Assembly: GCA_003159055.1 (NCBI GenBank)
Contig: PMLH01000431.1
Span: forward strand, 285 to 15,379
DNA from: Myxococcales bacterium
Lineage (GTDB): Bacteria > Myxococcota > Polyangia > Fen-1088
Reading direction: 5' to 3'
DNA length: 15,095 nt
Part shown: in pieces, positions 7,674-14,773 of the stretch
Position numbering within the stretch: position 1 is the stretch's first letter
How the letters are laid out: every line of letters begins with the position of its first letter
The notes under the pieces: model-generated
The model's input: only the letters and a program-made list of their open reading frames with translations
Databases searched by the model: none
Told to the model about the DNA's origin: nothing
Program-made: the position numbers and the translations under genes

Positions 7674-7902
7674 CTCGTCGTTCCCACCCGTTTCCGGAAG
7701 AGAGGCCTGAGAGCTTTGCCAGCTGCGAACCAGACATCGCTTCTCTCAAGCACGGCTCGATCCTCTCTCTCCAACTCGAAACCTTGACTTCATCGCGCTG
7801 AATAACCGGGTCGATTTGTACGTCCGGCAGCACAAGATTGCGATTGCGACTGGCTGTTGGCATTTGCTATCAGCGAGTATCCACTGCGTTGACGAGGAGC
7901 CC

Positions 7903-9615
7903 ATGCCCCATCAAAGACGGAAGACTTCGGGTGTTGTCGGTAGCAAATCGCCTCGCGAAGGACTCGATGCCACGGCCGAATCTCGCCGCGGCTTTTTGAT
8001 GCTGGGCGGCGCCGCAGTGGTCGCAGGCATCCTCGACGCCTGCTCGGGCAACGGAACCTCAACCAGTGCCGGGAGCGGAGGGAGTCCTGGAACGGGCGGA
8101 AGTGGATCCGGAGGGGCGGGGTCCGGCGGGGCGACCGCCTCGGGCGGTGCAACGGGAGCCGGTGGCGTAACTGAAGCCGGTGGTGTGACTGGAGCCGGTG
8201 GCAAAACTGCCGCCGGTGGCGCAACTGGATCCGGCGGCAAGACGGGAGCCGGTGGTGCAACTGGGCCAGGTGGCGCAACTGGATCCGGTGGCGCAACTGG
8301 GCCGGGTGGCACAACGGGAGCCGGTGGCAAGACTGGATCCGGTGGAGCAACTGGATCCGGCGGAGCAACTGGATCCGGTGGAGCAACTGGATCCGGTGGA
8401 GCTTCCGGCAGCATTGATGGTGGCGGTGGCGGCGGTACGGTAAAGTGGCCTGCCGAAGATACGAGCGTCGGCGTTTGCACCGCCGGAAGCGTTCCCTCGG
8501 TGAACAATGCGAAGCTTCCCGATCCTTTCATGCTCTTCAGTGGGAAGAGGATCAGCACGAAGGAAGAGTGGACGTGCCTGCGGGCAGAGCTCAGCGCGGC
8601 ATTGCAGAAAGGCGTCTACGGGCCAAAGATGCCAGCGCCCGACAAACTGACTGCCACGTTCAGCGGCGGCAAGCTCACCATCAACATGACGGTCGGAAGC
8701 GCCACGGCCACCTTGTCGGTCACCGTCACCGGTGGCGGCACCGCTGACAAGCCGGTACCTGTGCTCATTACGTGTGGCGGCTCGTCTCTGCCGAAGCTTT
8801 CGGGCGTCGCTCAGATCGACATGCCGAACACCACCGTGGCCGCGGAGTCCAAGACGGTCAACTCGGGCGGAATCGTCACCACGCTCTACGGGTCCAAAGC
8901 GGCGAAGAGTGGCTCGCTCATTGGCTGGGCGTGGGGCTGTAGCCGCATCATCGACGCGCTTGAGCTATGCCCCGACGCCGGCTGCGACGTGAAGCGCATT
9001 GCCGTCACCGGCTGCTCGCGAGATGGCAAGGGTGCGCTCGCCATGGGTGCGTTTGACGAGCGCGTAGCTCTCACGCTGATGCAAGAGGGTGGCTCCGGTG
9101 GCTCCGCGTTGTGGCGTGTCTCCTCGAAAGAGAAGAGCTTGGGTGAAAACATCCAGGAGTGCGGAGAGATCACCGGTGAGGCCAACTGGCAGGGCAGCGA
9201 TTTCAAGAGCTACTGCAGCACTACGTGTGCCACTTTGCCGTGCGATCAGCACTTCGCCGTTGCGCTCTGTGCGCCGCGCGCGGTGTTGCTCATCGAAAAC
9301 GACATCGACTGGCTGGGGCCCGTCGCGTCCTACGGCGGGGGCATCGCAGGGAGGGCGATTTTCGAGGGTCTTGGCATCAAGGACCGTTGTGGCGTGACCC
9401 TCAGGGGCACCCATTCCCACTGCCAGTTTCCGTCGAACCAGCAGCCCGATCTCGATGCGTTCGTGAACCGATTCCTCAAGGGTCAGAGCGTCGCCACCAG
9501 CGTGGACGCGTTCACGGCCACGAACACCAAGCTGGGCTCGTTCAAGCCGGCCGATTGGATCGACTGGACCATCCCGACCCTGACTGGCAATCTCCCGTTC
9601 GACCCGTTCGCGTAG
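7903..9615 (+). CDS. Glucuronoyl esterase of family CE15, Tat-exported lipoprotein, fungal-type
   Basis: A 570-residue enzyme expected to cleave the ester between lignin alcohols and 4-O-methyl-glucuronoyl side chains of xylan. The ATG at 7903 has GAGGAG just upstream. Residues 27-47 form a twin-arginine lipoprotein signal: SRRGFLM, a hydrophobic stretch, and a lipobox-like ILDAC with Cys47. Residues 51-170 are a Gly/Ser/Ala/Thr repeat linker. The catalytic domain spans about 183-565. GCSRDGKG (370-377) carries nucleophile Ser372. MQEGGSGG gives Glu395, exactly 23 residues after the Ser as in the fungal enzymes Cip2 and StGE2. THSHCQFP gives His506 with Cys507 beside it, so the conserved disulfide linking the nucleophile and His loops would be Cys371-Cys507. 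ENDIDWLGP (465-473) is also a family motif. The gene is divergent from tatA and convergent with rpiA. An upstream in-frame ATG (7816) would bury the signal and is rejected. Confidence 0.93.
   Translation: MPHQRRKTSGVVGSKSPREGLDATAESRRGFLMLGGAAVVAGILDACSGNGTSTSAGSGGSPGTGGSGSGGAGSGGATASGGATGAGGVTEAGGVTGAGGKTAAGGATGSGGKTGAGGATGPGGATGSGGATGPGGTTGAGGKTGSGGATGSGGATGSGGATGSGGASGSIDGGGGGGTVKWPAEDTSVGVCTAGSVPSVNNAKLPDPFMLFSGKRISTKEEWTCLRAELSAALQKGVYGPKMPAPDKLTATFSGGKLTINMTVGSATATLSVTVTGGGTADKPVPVLITCGGSSLPKLSGVAQIDMPNTTVAAESKTVNSGGIVTTLYGSKAAKSGSLIGWAWGCSRIIDALELCPDAGCDVKRIAVTGCSRDGKGALAMGAFDERVALTLMQEGGSGGSALWRVSSKEKSLGENIQECGEITGEANWQGSDFKSYCSTTCATLPCDQHFAVALCAPRAVLLIENDIDWLGPVASYGGGIAGRAIFEGLGIKDRCGVTLRGTHSHCQFPSNQQPDLDAFVNRFLKGQSVATSVDAFTATNTKLGSFKPADWIDWTIPTLTGNLPFDPFA
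8052..8412 (+). repeat. In-frame 18-base/6-residue repeats encoding the Gly-rich linker
   Basis: The linker of the glucuronoyl esterase is built from variants of an 18-base unit, GGAGCAACTGGATCCGGT and relatives, encoding GGATGS, GGATGP, GGKTGA and GGVTGA. The units nearest the 3' end (about 8340-8400) are almost identical, while the 5' ones have diverged. This suggests recent tandem growth from that end. Because the unit is a multiple of three, changes in copy number keep the frame and only alter linker length. Confidence 0.85.
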
Positions 9616-9625
9616 GCTCGGCCGC

Positions 9626-9641
9626 CGCCAACGCGTTGGCG
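9626..9641. terminator. 16-base perfect palindrome between convergent genes
   Basis: CGCCAACGCGTTGGCG reads the same on both strands. It lies 11 bases after the esterase stop and in front of the rpiA 3' end. It could fold as a 6-base stem with a CGCG loop and act as a bidirectional terminator, or bind a dimeric protein. No T-run follows. A second small hairpin, GACGCG/CGCGTC (9663-9679), overlaps the rpiA stop. Confidence 0.4.
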
Positions 9642-9677
9642 AACACCACCCACGCCAGGTCAGACGCGACGCCCGCG

Positions 9678-10400
9678 TCAGGTCTCCCTGAGCACCGTTC
9701 GCAAAGTCAGGCTTCCGGGGCCGCCGCAGCCGACGAGGGCTTTTTGCGCAATTCCGAAGAACAGCCCGGTTTCGACGACGCCGGGGGTGCGATGCAGGAC
9801 TTGGTCGACAGTGCGCAGGTCGACGGTGGGCGGAAATCGCAGGTCGAGAACGAATTGGCTGTTGTCGGTGATCACCGGGCCGTCTTTGGCGACACCAAGG
9901 CGGAGGGTCGAGGTTCCGCCCAGGCTGGCGACGGTCTTTTCGGCGTACGCGAGCGCCGAGGGCAGAACCTCGACGGGGATGGCGAAGGTTTCGCCCAGCC
10001 GGGGAACGAGCTTCGATTCATCGACCACCACGATGAATTGCTTGGCCATGACAGCGACGATCTTCTCGCGTGTGAGCGAGGCGCCTCCGCCCTTGATGAG
10101 GTCGAGGGCTGGGCTGACTTCGTCGGCGCCGTCGACGGCCAGGTCGAGGCTTGCGGCATCCTGCATGTCGCGCACGGGAATCCCGAGTTTCATGCACAAC
10201 ATGCGCGACTGAAACGAGGTCGGGACGGCGGTGATGTGGAGCCCTTCTTCGCGAACCCGCCGTGCCAGTTCTTCGATCGCGAAGGCCATGGTCGACCCAG
10301 TGCCGATGCCGACGATCATACCGTCCTGGACCAGTTGGGCGGCGGCGCCGCCGACGAACTTCTTGCTTTCGCTGTTGCTCTGCCTGTTCTTCAGATTCAT
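9678..10400 (-). CDS. rpiA: Ribose-5-phosphate isomerase A
   Basis: This 240-residue cytosolic enzyme of the non-oxidative pentose phosphate pathway interconverts ribose 5-phosphate and ribulose 5-phosphate. The family motifs are all present and in order: GIGTGST (31-37), the phosphate loop; DGADE (90-94); KGGGASLTREK (103-113); and DESK (127-130). The residues equivalent to E. coli Asp81, Asp84, Lys94 and Glu103 are Asp90, Asp93, Lys103 and Glu112, all with the same offset of nine. The ATG at 10400 gives the normal family length; its ribosome site is weak. It lies 26 bases after the flippase stop and is probably the last gene of that operon. Confidence 0.95.
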   Translation of the reverse strand: MNLKNRQSNSESKKFVGGAAAQLVQDGMIVGIGTGSTMAFAIEELARRVREEGLHITAVPTSFQSRMLCMKLGIPVRDMQDAASLDLAVDGADEVSPALDLIKGGGASLTREKIVAVMAKQFIVVVDESKLVPRLGETFAIPVEVLPSALAYAEKTVASLGGTSTLRLGVAKDGPVITDNSQFVLDLRFPPTVDLRTVDQVLHRTPGVVETGLFFGIAQKALVGCGGPGSLTLRTVLRET

Positions 10401-10426
10401 TTCAGGATGCTCTGGTTTGGGGCGCT

Positions 10427-11950
10427 CTAGCGCCGTCCTCGTAGCTTGAGGATCTTGGCGAACTTCTCTCGGTCGGTGGCGCCGAACTCGCGCAGCACGA
10501 GCAGCGCAGCGGCGAACACGACGGCCGCGGCGGCGCAGCTGGCCAGTCCGACGATCTTGCCGGCACCGGGAATTAGCCGTGTTAGCGCGATCGCAATCGC
10601 CGCTGCGGCGGCAATGCGCAAGACGGACAGCAGGGGCGGCAGCGCGGCGAAGCGACGCCACAAGTAGGCGAGGGCGGCAAGAAGACCCGCGAGCATGCCG
10701 AGCGCAGTGGCGATGGCTGCGGCGGCCAGCATGGCTGGGCCTGGGGTTGCGCTGGGCACGATGGCGAAAGCGACAGCGCCGCCGACGGCGAGCGTAAGTC
10801 CGACGAGTCCGATAGCCACGTCGGGCCGGCCCGACGCGGTTACCATCGAGCCCGCGATTGAGAGGAGCGCAAGAGCGACGATGCCAGCAGCCAAGATGGG
10901 AAGGGCTTGCGCGCCGACGCCGTAGGCCTTGGGATAGAGAATCGCCAGCAGGGCCGCTGGGCGCGCAGCGAGGACGACGGCCAGGCCGGCGCCGAGGATC
11001 AGGGCGTAACGCAAGGTCTGTCGCACGTAGGCCGCGGTGGCTTCGCGATCCTCGGCGAAGGTGGCGCGCGAAACCAGCGGGAAGATCACGAAGGTTACGA
11101 CCAGTAGGGCCTGATAGGGCAGCAGTGCGAGGTTGCGAACTGCCTCGTACGCGCCGGCCAGGGCGTCGGCCGGGGCTCCGGGGGCGGCCGCGCCGGCGAA
11201 ACGACGGAGCAAGAGCAGGTCGTAGTTGAGCGCCAGATTGATGAGCAAGGTATAGACCACGACGCCGCCCATGAAGGTGACCAGGCGAGTGCCGGAAAAG
11301 GCCTGTCCCTTACCGCCGATGCCGATGGTGCGGCTGGCGATGATGAGGATGACCAGCGCGGCGGCAATGAAGCCGGCGAACGCTCCCGCGACGGAATGCC
11401 CGAGCATTCGCCCCACCACAGCCCCGCCCAAGAGCAGAACAGTTTTTGCGGTCGAGAACCCAACGTCGAAGCTGGCCTGAACGCGGAACTTGCGCAGGCC
11501 GTTCGCGGTGCCGACGTACACGGAATAGAACGCATACAGCAGCGGGATGAGCGCCACCAGGCGGAAGAGCGACACGTGCTCGGGCGCCTTGACGAACGTG
11601 GCAATCAAGGGCGCAGCCAAGACGAAGGCGCCTGCGACAAGCAGCCCAAGGAAAAGCTGCATCTTGAGGCCGGCTCGCTGAACTGCGCCGGCGCGGGCGT
11701 CGTCTTCTGCGGTGAACTTGGAAACCGACTGGATGGTTCCCTGAACCATGGTGTTGTTCACCGTCGAGATCGCGTTGTTCACGACCGAAAACGCGCCGTA
11801 TTCGGCCGGGCTGACCACGCGGGCCAGCAGAACTCGCTGCAGGAATCCGGCGACCATGAAGAAGGCCTTGGCGAATCCGATGAAAAGCGCACCACGGCCG
11901 GCTTCGACGGCGCGGTCTGGTGGGCTGGATGGGACGTCAGGGTTGCTCAC
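10427..11950 (-). CDS. Polysaccharide-type flippase (MOP/Wzx-like multi-pass membrane protein)
   Basis: A 507-residue integral membrane protein with about 12-14 hydrophobic helices spread over its length. It starts with GALFIGFAKAFFMVAGFLQRVLLARVVSPAEYGAF-type sequence around residues 20-54. This is typical of the Wzx/RfbX branch of the MOP superfamily, which flips lipid-linked oligosaccharides across the inner membrane. The chosen start is GTG at 11950, which overlaps the upstream TGA as GTGA (four bases). This implies translational coupling to the lipoprotein gene. In-frame codons further upstream lie inside the lipoprotein gene and are rejected. No glycosyltransferase or polymerase is in the window, so the substrate is unknown. 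MurJ is a more distant possibility. Confidence 0.85.
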   Translation of the reverse strand: MSNPDVPSSPPDRAVEAGRGALFIGFAKAFFMVAGFLQRVLLARVVSPAEYGAFSVVNNAISTVNNTMVQGTIQSVSKFTAEDDARAGAVQRAGLKMQLFLGLLVAGAFVLAAPLIATFVKAPEHVSLFRLVALIPLLYAFYSVYVGTANGLRKFRVQASFDVGFSTAKTVLLLGGAVVGRMLGHSVAGAFAGFIAAALVILIIASRTIGIGGKGQAFSGTRLVTFMGGVVVYTLLINLALNYDLLLLRRFAGAAAPGAPADALAGAYEAVRNLALLPYQALLVVTFVIFPLVSRATFAEDREATAAYVRQTLRYALILGAGLAVVLAARPAALLAILYPKAYGVGAQALPILAAGIVALALLSIAGSMVTASGRPDVAIGLVGLTLAVGGAVAFAIVPSATPGPAMLAAAAIATALGMLAGLLAALAYLWRRFAALPPLLSVLRIAAAAAIAIALTRLIPGAGKIVGLASCAAAAVVFAAALLVLREFGATDREKFAKILKLRGRR

Positions 11951-12930
11951 GGGCGCCGAGAGTACTTCGTCCGAGGCGTTCGTGCGAGGGCTTCGATGCG
12001 TTCGATGACATTGCCGGCCTGCGAATCCGGCAGATCGAGCGCGATGCGTATGCATGCGTCGCGCGCATCCACATGCACCGCCTCCAGGTAGGGCGAAAGT
12101 CCGGCGACCAGCATGTCGGGATCGCGCTTGGCCTGATTGCGCAGAGCCTCCAGCCGGTGTGCCACCTGTGGCGGATCCGTCGTGTTGCCGAATTCGCCCA
12201 CCAGCTCAACGTGCAGTCCGGCAGCGTCGCCGAGGAATCCGAACACGCGTCCCAGCGATGCGACATCTGAGAATCGCCCAGCCTCCATCAGTGTGTGGCG
12301 AAGGGTCGGCGGGACCACGGCCGCAAACCACGCGCTGTGCTCGCCAGCGGCACGTTCGCAAAGCCGCCGCAGTTCCGTGTTGTCGGCAGCGCTGTGCGAC
12401 AGATGCGCCCTCGTATCCTGTGCCCAGACGCCTTTGCTGACCAGAATCTGCTTGGGAGTGAGCAACACGACGGACAGCTCGCCCCGCGTGCGATTCTTCA
12501 GCCACGTGGTCGCACGGGCTGCGTTGATGGGATCGGTCTCGGCGAGAAGCACGAACCGGCCGTCGTTCTGCCGTTCGCCCGGCAGTCCGACCCAAAGCCG
12601 GTGCACCTGCCGGGCGGGGTCGAGCCCAATTCCTGCTGCGATGTCGCTGAGCACAGGCCCCGCATTCCTGGCCAGAGCGGACGACAGCGCCTTCCAGACC
12701 GGCTGGCCGCGCAGGCGACGGAGGTCGAGCGAAAGCACGATCTCGGTTCCCGCCGGAAGAAGCGCGAGCGCAGCAAGCCCGTCGGCCCGATCGGGAACTT
12801 TCGCTTGGGGAGGTCCAGCCGGGCGGCAGCCTGCGAGGTTCGCTGCCCCGAGCAAGCCGGCGGCGCAAAAAACGCAGACGATGAGGACCGAAGGTCGTGA
12901 CAAGTAGAATCTCGAAGAGAAATCGCGCAA
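11947..12930 (-). CDS. Lipoprotein of unknown function
   Basis: A protein of up to 327 residues. A hydrophobic segment (14-34) ends in NLAGC, making Cys35 the likely lipidated residue. The mature part contains LPAGTEIVLSLDLRRLRG (58-75) and repeated alpha/beta-looking stretches without Cys or catalytic motifs. The style resembles myxobacterial proteins that open with 'xxPxDTxxVxxxDLxxLR', but no function is recognised. There is no ATG. TTG at 12930 is given; TTG at 12903 (protein MSRPSVLIV...) also makes a good lipoprotein signal and has GAGA eight bases upstream plus a possible promoter (GTGACC, 17 bases, TAACAT at 12935-12930). The 3' end overlaps the flippase start by four bases, which suggests a joint envelope role. 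Confidence 0.82.
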   Translation of the reverse strand: MRDFSSRFYLSRPSVLIVCVFCAAGLLGAANLAGCRPAGPPQAKVPDRADGLAALALLPAGTEIVLSLDLRRLRGQPVWKALSSALARNAGPVLSDIAAGIGLDPARQVHRLWVGLPGERQNDGRFVLLAETDPINAARATTWLKNRTRGELSVVLLTPKQILVSKGVWAQDTRAHLSHSAADNTELRRLCERAAGEHSAWFAAVVPPTLRHTLMEAGRFSDVASLGRVFGFLGDAAGLHVELVGEFGNTTDPPQVAHRLEALRNQAKRDPDMLVAGLSPYLEAVHVDARDACIRIALDLPDSQAGNVIERIEALARTPRTKYSRRP

Positions 12931-12945
12931 TGTTATCCGGCAACG

Positions 12946-13623
12946 ATGGCTTGGTCACGCATGAGCTTCAAGGGTCAGACGGTCTGGGTCCACACCGACG
13001 AGGGCGGAAACCCGCTCCTGGATGCTGAAGGCCGCGCTGAAATGAAATACCGCGAGACCGACGAGCGCAGCTATCGCCCGTCGCCAAGCAACCTCGGGCC
13101 GGCGTCTGCGGCGCCAAGTGGTTCTTGGCCAGCGCCCAAGCCGGCGCCGGGCCGGGTTGCAAAGCCAACTGCGAAGCCGCTGCCACAGGCCACGGCCAAG
13201 GCCGCGTTGGGCGACATCGTGCACGTGTGGACCGACGGCGCCTGCTCGGGCAATCCTGGCCCAATGGCCATCGGTGTGGTTGTCATCACGGGGGACAAGC
13301 GCAAGGAGCTGGGCGAATTCCTGGGGCGAGGGACCAACAACATCGCCGAGCTGACTGCCGTTCGCCGCGGCATCGAGCTGGCCGCGTCTGTGGTGCCTGT
13401 GAAGGAACGGCTGATTCGCGTGTACACGGATTCGTCCTACGCCATCGGTCTTCTGTCGCAGGGCTGGAAAGCCAAGGCGAACCAAGAGCTGGTGGCGGAA
13501 CTGCGACAGTTCTTGCGAGCCTATCCCAGGCTTCAGATGGTGAAGGTGGAGGGCCACGCCGGCGTGCCGGAAAACGAACGCTGTGACCTTCTTGCTCGTC
13601 AAGCGATAGCGCAACACCGATAA
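12946..13623 (+). CDS. rnhA: Ribonuclease HI with an N-terminal extension
   Basis: A cytosolic nuclease that cuts the RNA strand of RNA-DNA hybrids. Residues 90-223 form a complete RNase HI domain. WTDGACSGNPGPM holds Asp97, NNIAELTAV holds Glu135, YTDSSYAIG holds Asp162, and EGHAGVPENERCDLLA holds His204 and Asp214. This is the full DEDD set plus the loop His. The first 50 residues form a separate small module (MAWSRMSFKGQTVWV..., then AEMKYR and SYRPSPSNL), joined by a Pro/Ala/Lys-rich linker (51-88). It lacks the look of the usual eukaryotic hybrid-binding domain. The ATG at 12946 is chosen because the W and R at positions 3 and 5 seem part of the module; ATG 12961 is the alternative. The gene is head-to-head with the lipoprotein gene, and a TAGAAT at 12905-12910 may be its -10 element. 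Confidence 0.92.
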   Translation: MAWSRMSFKGQTVWVHTDEGGNPLLDAEGRAEMKYRETDERSYRPSPSNLGPASAAPSGSWPAPKPAPGRVAKPTAKPLPQATAKAALGDIVHVWTDGACSGNPGPMAIGVVVITGDKRKELGEFLGRGTNNIAELTAVRRGIELAASVVPVKERLIRVYTDSSYAIGLLSQGWKAKANQELVAELRQFLRAYPRLQMVKVEGHAGVPENERCDLLARQAIAQHR

Positions 13624-13625
13624 CA

Positions 13626-14399
13626 ATGGGCTTTCTCAACCTCGAAATTGTTGCCAGCCTGTTGAGCCTGACCGCGCTCGAGGTCGTGCTCGGCGTCGAC
13701 AACATTGTCTTCCTCGCCATCCTTTCGCAGCGCCTGCCCGACGCCCAGGCCAGCAAGGCGCGGCGCCTTGGCCTCGGCATGGCGCTCTTCATGCGCCTCG
13801 GCCTTATTCTCACGCTCTCGTGGCTGGCCAGTCTGGTGGCGCCCTTGTTCACGCTCGCCGGGCACGCTTTTTCCGGACGCGACATGGTGCTTCTGGTGGG
13901 AGGCCTGTTTTTGCTTGGCAAGGCCACCCACGAGATCCACTCGAAGATGGAGTCGGGGGACAATGACCGTCTGTCGCAATCCGGCAGCCGTGCCGCGGGG
14001 TTCGGCGCGACGGTCGTGCAAATCGCATTCGTCGACATGGTGCTGTCCATCGATTCGGTCATCACGGCGGTCGGCATGGCACCGCGCTTGTGGGTGATGA
14101 TTGCGGCGATGATCTTGGCGATGGGCCTGATGGTGCTGGCTGCGGACAAGACCACGGTGTTCATTCATCGCCATCCCAGCATGAAGATTCTGGGCCTGTC
14201 GTTCCTGATCCTCATCGGTGTGATGCTGATCGGCGACGTCCTTGGCCACCACCTGCCCCGCGGCTATGTTTACTTCGCTATGGCCTTCTCGATGGCGGTC
14301 GAGCTGGTCAACATTCGTGTGCGCAGCCGAAGCAAGCCGTCCGTGAAGATTCTGGCGCTGGACGAACCCTCCACGCGCCGCGAGCGCAAGGTACCGTAG
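13626..14399 (+). CDS. TerC/Alx-family membrane protein (putative metal-ion exporter)
   Basis: A 257-residue inner-membrane protein with about seven helices. The two signature segments of the family are clear: LEVVLGVDNIVFLAIL (18-33, Asp25) and FVDMVLSIDSVITAVG (135-150, Asp137 and Asp143). These acidic residues sit in membrane helices and are thought to handle metal. Members such as E. coli Alx and Bacillus MeeF/MeeY are linked to Mn2+ export and metalation of secreted proteins; older members are named for tellurite resistance. It starts two bases after the RNase HI stop, so the two are almost surely one transcript, though no functional link is known. The tail (233-257) is basic and cytoplasmic-looking. 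No metal riboswitch is visible upstream. Confidence 0.92.
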   Translation: MGFLNLEIVASLLSLTALEVVLGVDNIVFLAILSQRLPDAQASKARRLGLGMALFMRLGLILTLSWLASLVAPLFTLAGHAFSGRDMVLLVGGLFLLGKATHEIHSKMESGDNDRLSQSGSRAAGFGATVVQIAFVDMVLSIDSVITAVGMAPRLWVMIAAMILAMGLMVLAADKTTVFIHRHPSMKILGLSFLILIGVMLIGDVLGHHLPRGYVYFAMAFSMAVELVNIRVRSRSKPSVKILALDEPSTRRERKVP

Positions 14400-14424
14400 C
14401 CGTGGCCGGTGCCGGATCCGCGGT

Positions 14425-14454
14425 GCCGTAGCCGGTTCCGGCCTCGGCTACGGC
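14425..14454. terminator. 10-bp perfect hairpin after the TerC gene
   Basis: GCCGTAGCCG (14425-14434) pairs exactly with CGGCTACGGC (14445-14454) around a 10-base loop, 26 bases after the TerC stop. It lies between convergent coding ends, so a bidirectional terminator is plausible. There is no T-run on either side. Confidence 0.5.
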
Positions 14455-14470
14455 CTCCGGTTCCGGCCTC
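14432..14470. repeat. 14-base direct repeat in a GC-rich patch
   Basis: CCGGTTCCGGCCTC occurs at 14432-14445 and again at 14457-14470, 25 bases apart. The first copy overlaps the loop and right arm of the hairpin. GTRCCGTAGCC is also repeated, once over the TerC stop (14393-14403) and once at 14423-14433. The patch looks locally duplicated. Confidence 0.7.
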
Positions 14471-14480
14471 CGGTCGCGGC

Positions 14481-14560
14481 TCACTTCTCGCGAAGCTGGT
14501 CGATGCGCTTCTCGACCATGGCGCGGTCGTTGGCCTTGGGCGCTGCCTTGAGATGCGCCA
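14481..14560 (-). pseudogene. Possible truncated 3' end of a TPR-type protein
   Basis: The last 25 residues before a TGA at 14483-14481 read AHLKAAPKANDRAMVEKRID and then QLREK. This resembles the carboxyl end of bacterial TPR proteins (HLxxAPxAxDRxxVExRIxxL). Upstream of about 14560 the same frame stops looking like a protein and becomes the antisense of the hydrolase-like fragment on the other strand. The 5' part of the gene is therefore missing. A 90-residue frame from 14753 exists but is probably accidental. The match is from memory and short, so confidence is modest. Confidence 0.4.
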
Positions 14561-14729
14561 CTGGGCGTACGAGGGATCCAATGGCGTCGATCTTTCCGGG
14601 TTTGCCGCGTGGTTCAGGCTTCACCTGATGGGAGACACCGCGCAGCGCAAACGACTCTTTGGCGATAGCTGCACCTTCTTCACCGACAGCCGCGTGAAGG
14701 TCTACCGCAACAGCCTGATGACCCCGTGA
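14550..14729 (+). pseudogene. Possible truncated 3' end of an alpha/beta-hydrolase (lipase/PHB-depolymerase style)
   Basis: From about 14562 to the TGA at 14727-14729 the frame reads YEGSNGVDLSGFAAWFRLHL, followed by MGDTAQRKRLFGDSCTFFTD and a short tail. An aromatic W-F/L-R-x-x-L-x-G-D segment, then F-G-x-x-C and C/F-x-T-D, is what I recall from the carboxyl end of secreted alpha/beta hydrolases of myxobacteria. No nucleophile elbow or other hydrolase core lies upstream; the frame there is antisense to the TPR-like tail. No start codon with a ribosome site precedes the fragment. It is best read as a remnant. Confidence 0.42.
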
Positions 14730-14773
14730 ACCGGCGACGCGCCTGACCCGCATTATTCGTGGATTCCGTCTCT

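Noticed and set aside
7783..7815. TTGACT as a -35 box for the esterase gene
   Set aside because: No acceptable -10 box lies 16-18 bases downstream.
8052..8412. Collagen-like or CRISPR-like repeat
   Set aside because: The peptide period is six with GGxTGx units, not GXY with Pro. The DNA repeats are in-frame, with no spacers of unique sequence.
7911..8558. Minus-strand Pro-rich frame (215 residues) opposite the esterase linker
   Set aside because: It is the complement of the Gly repeat. The sense strand carries the Tat signal and catalytic domain.
9225..10430. Plus-strand 401-residue frame
   Set aside because: It covers the end of the esterase out of frame and the antisense of rpiA, both of which are clear genes.
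12206..12958. Minus-strand 250-residue frame over the lipoprotein
   Set aside because: It is an out-of-frame, Arg-rich shadow; the lipoprotein frame has the lipobox and a coupled stop.
13286..14252. Minus-strand frames opposite RNase HI and TerC
   Set aside because: These are antisense shadows of two well-supported genes with complete family motifs.
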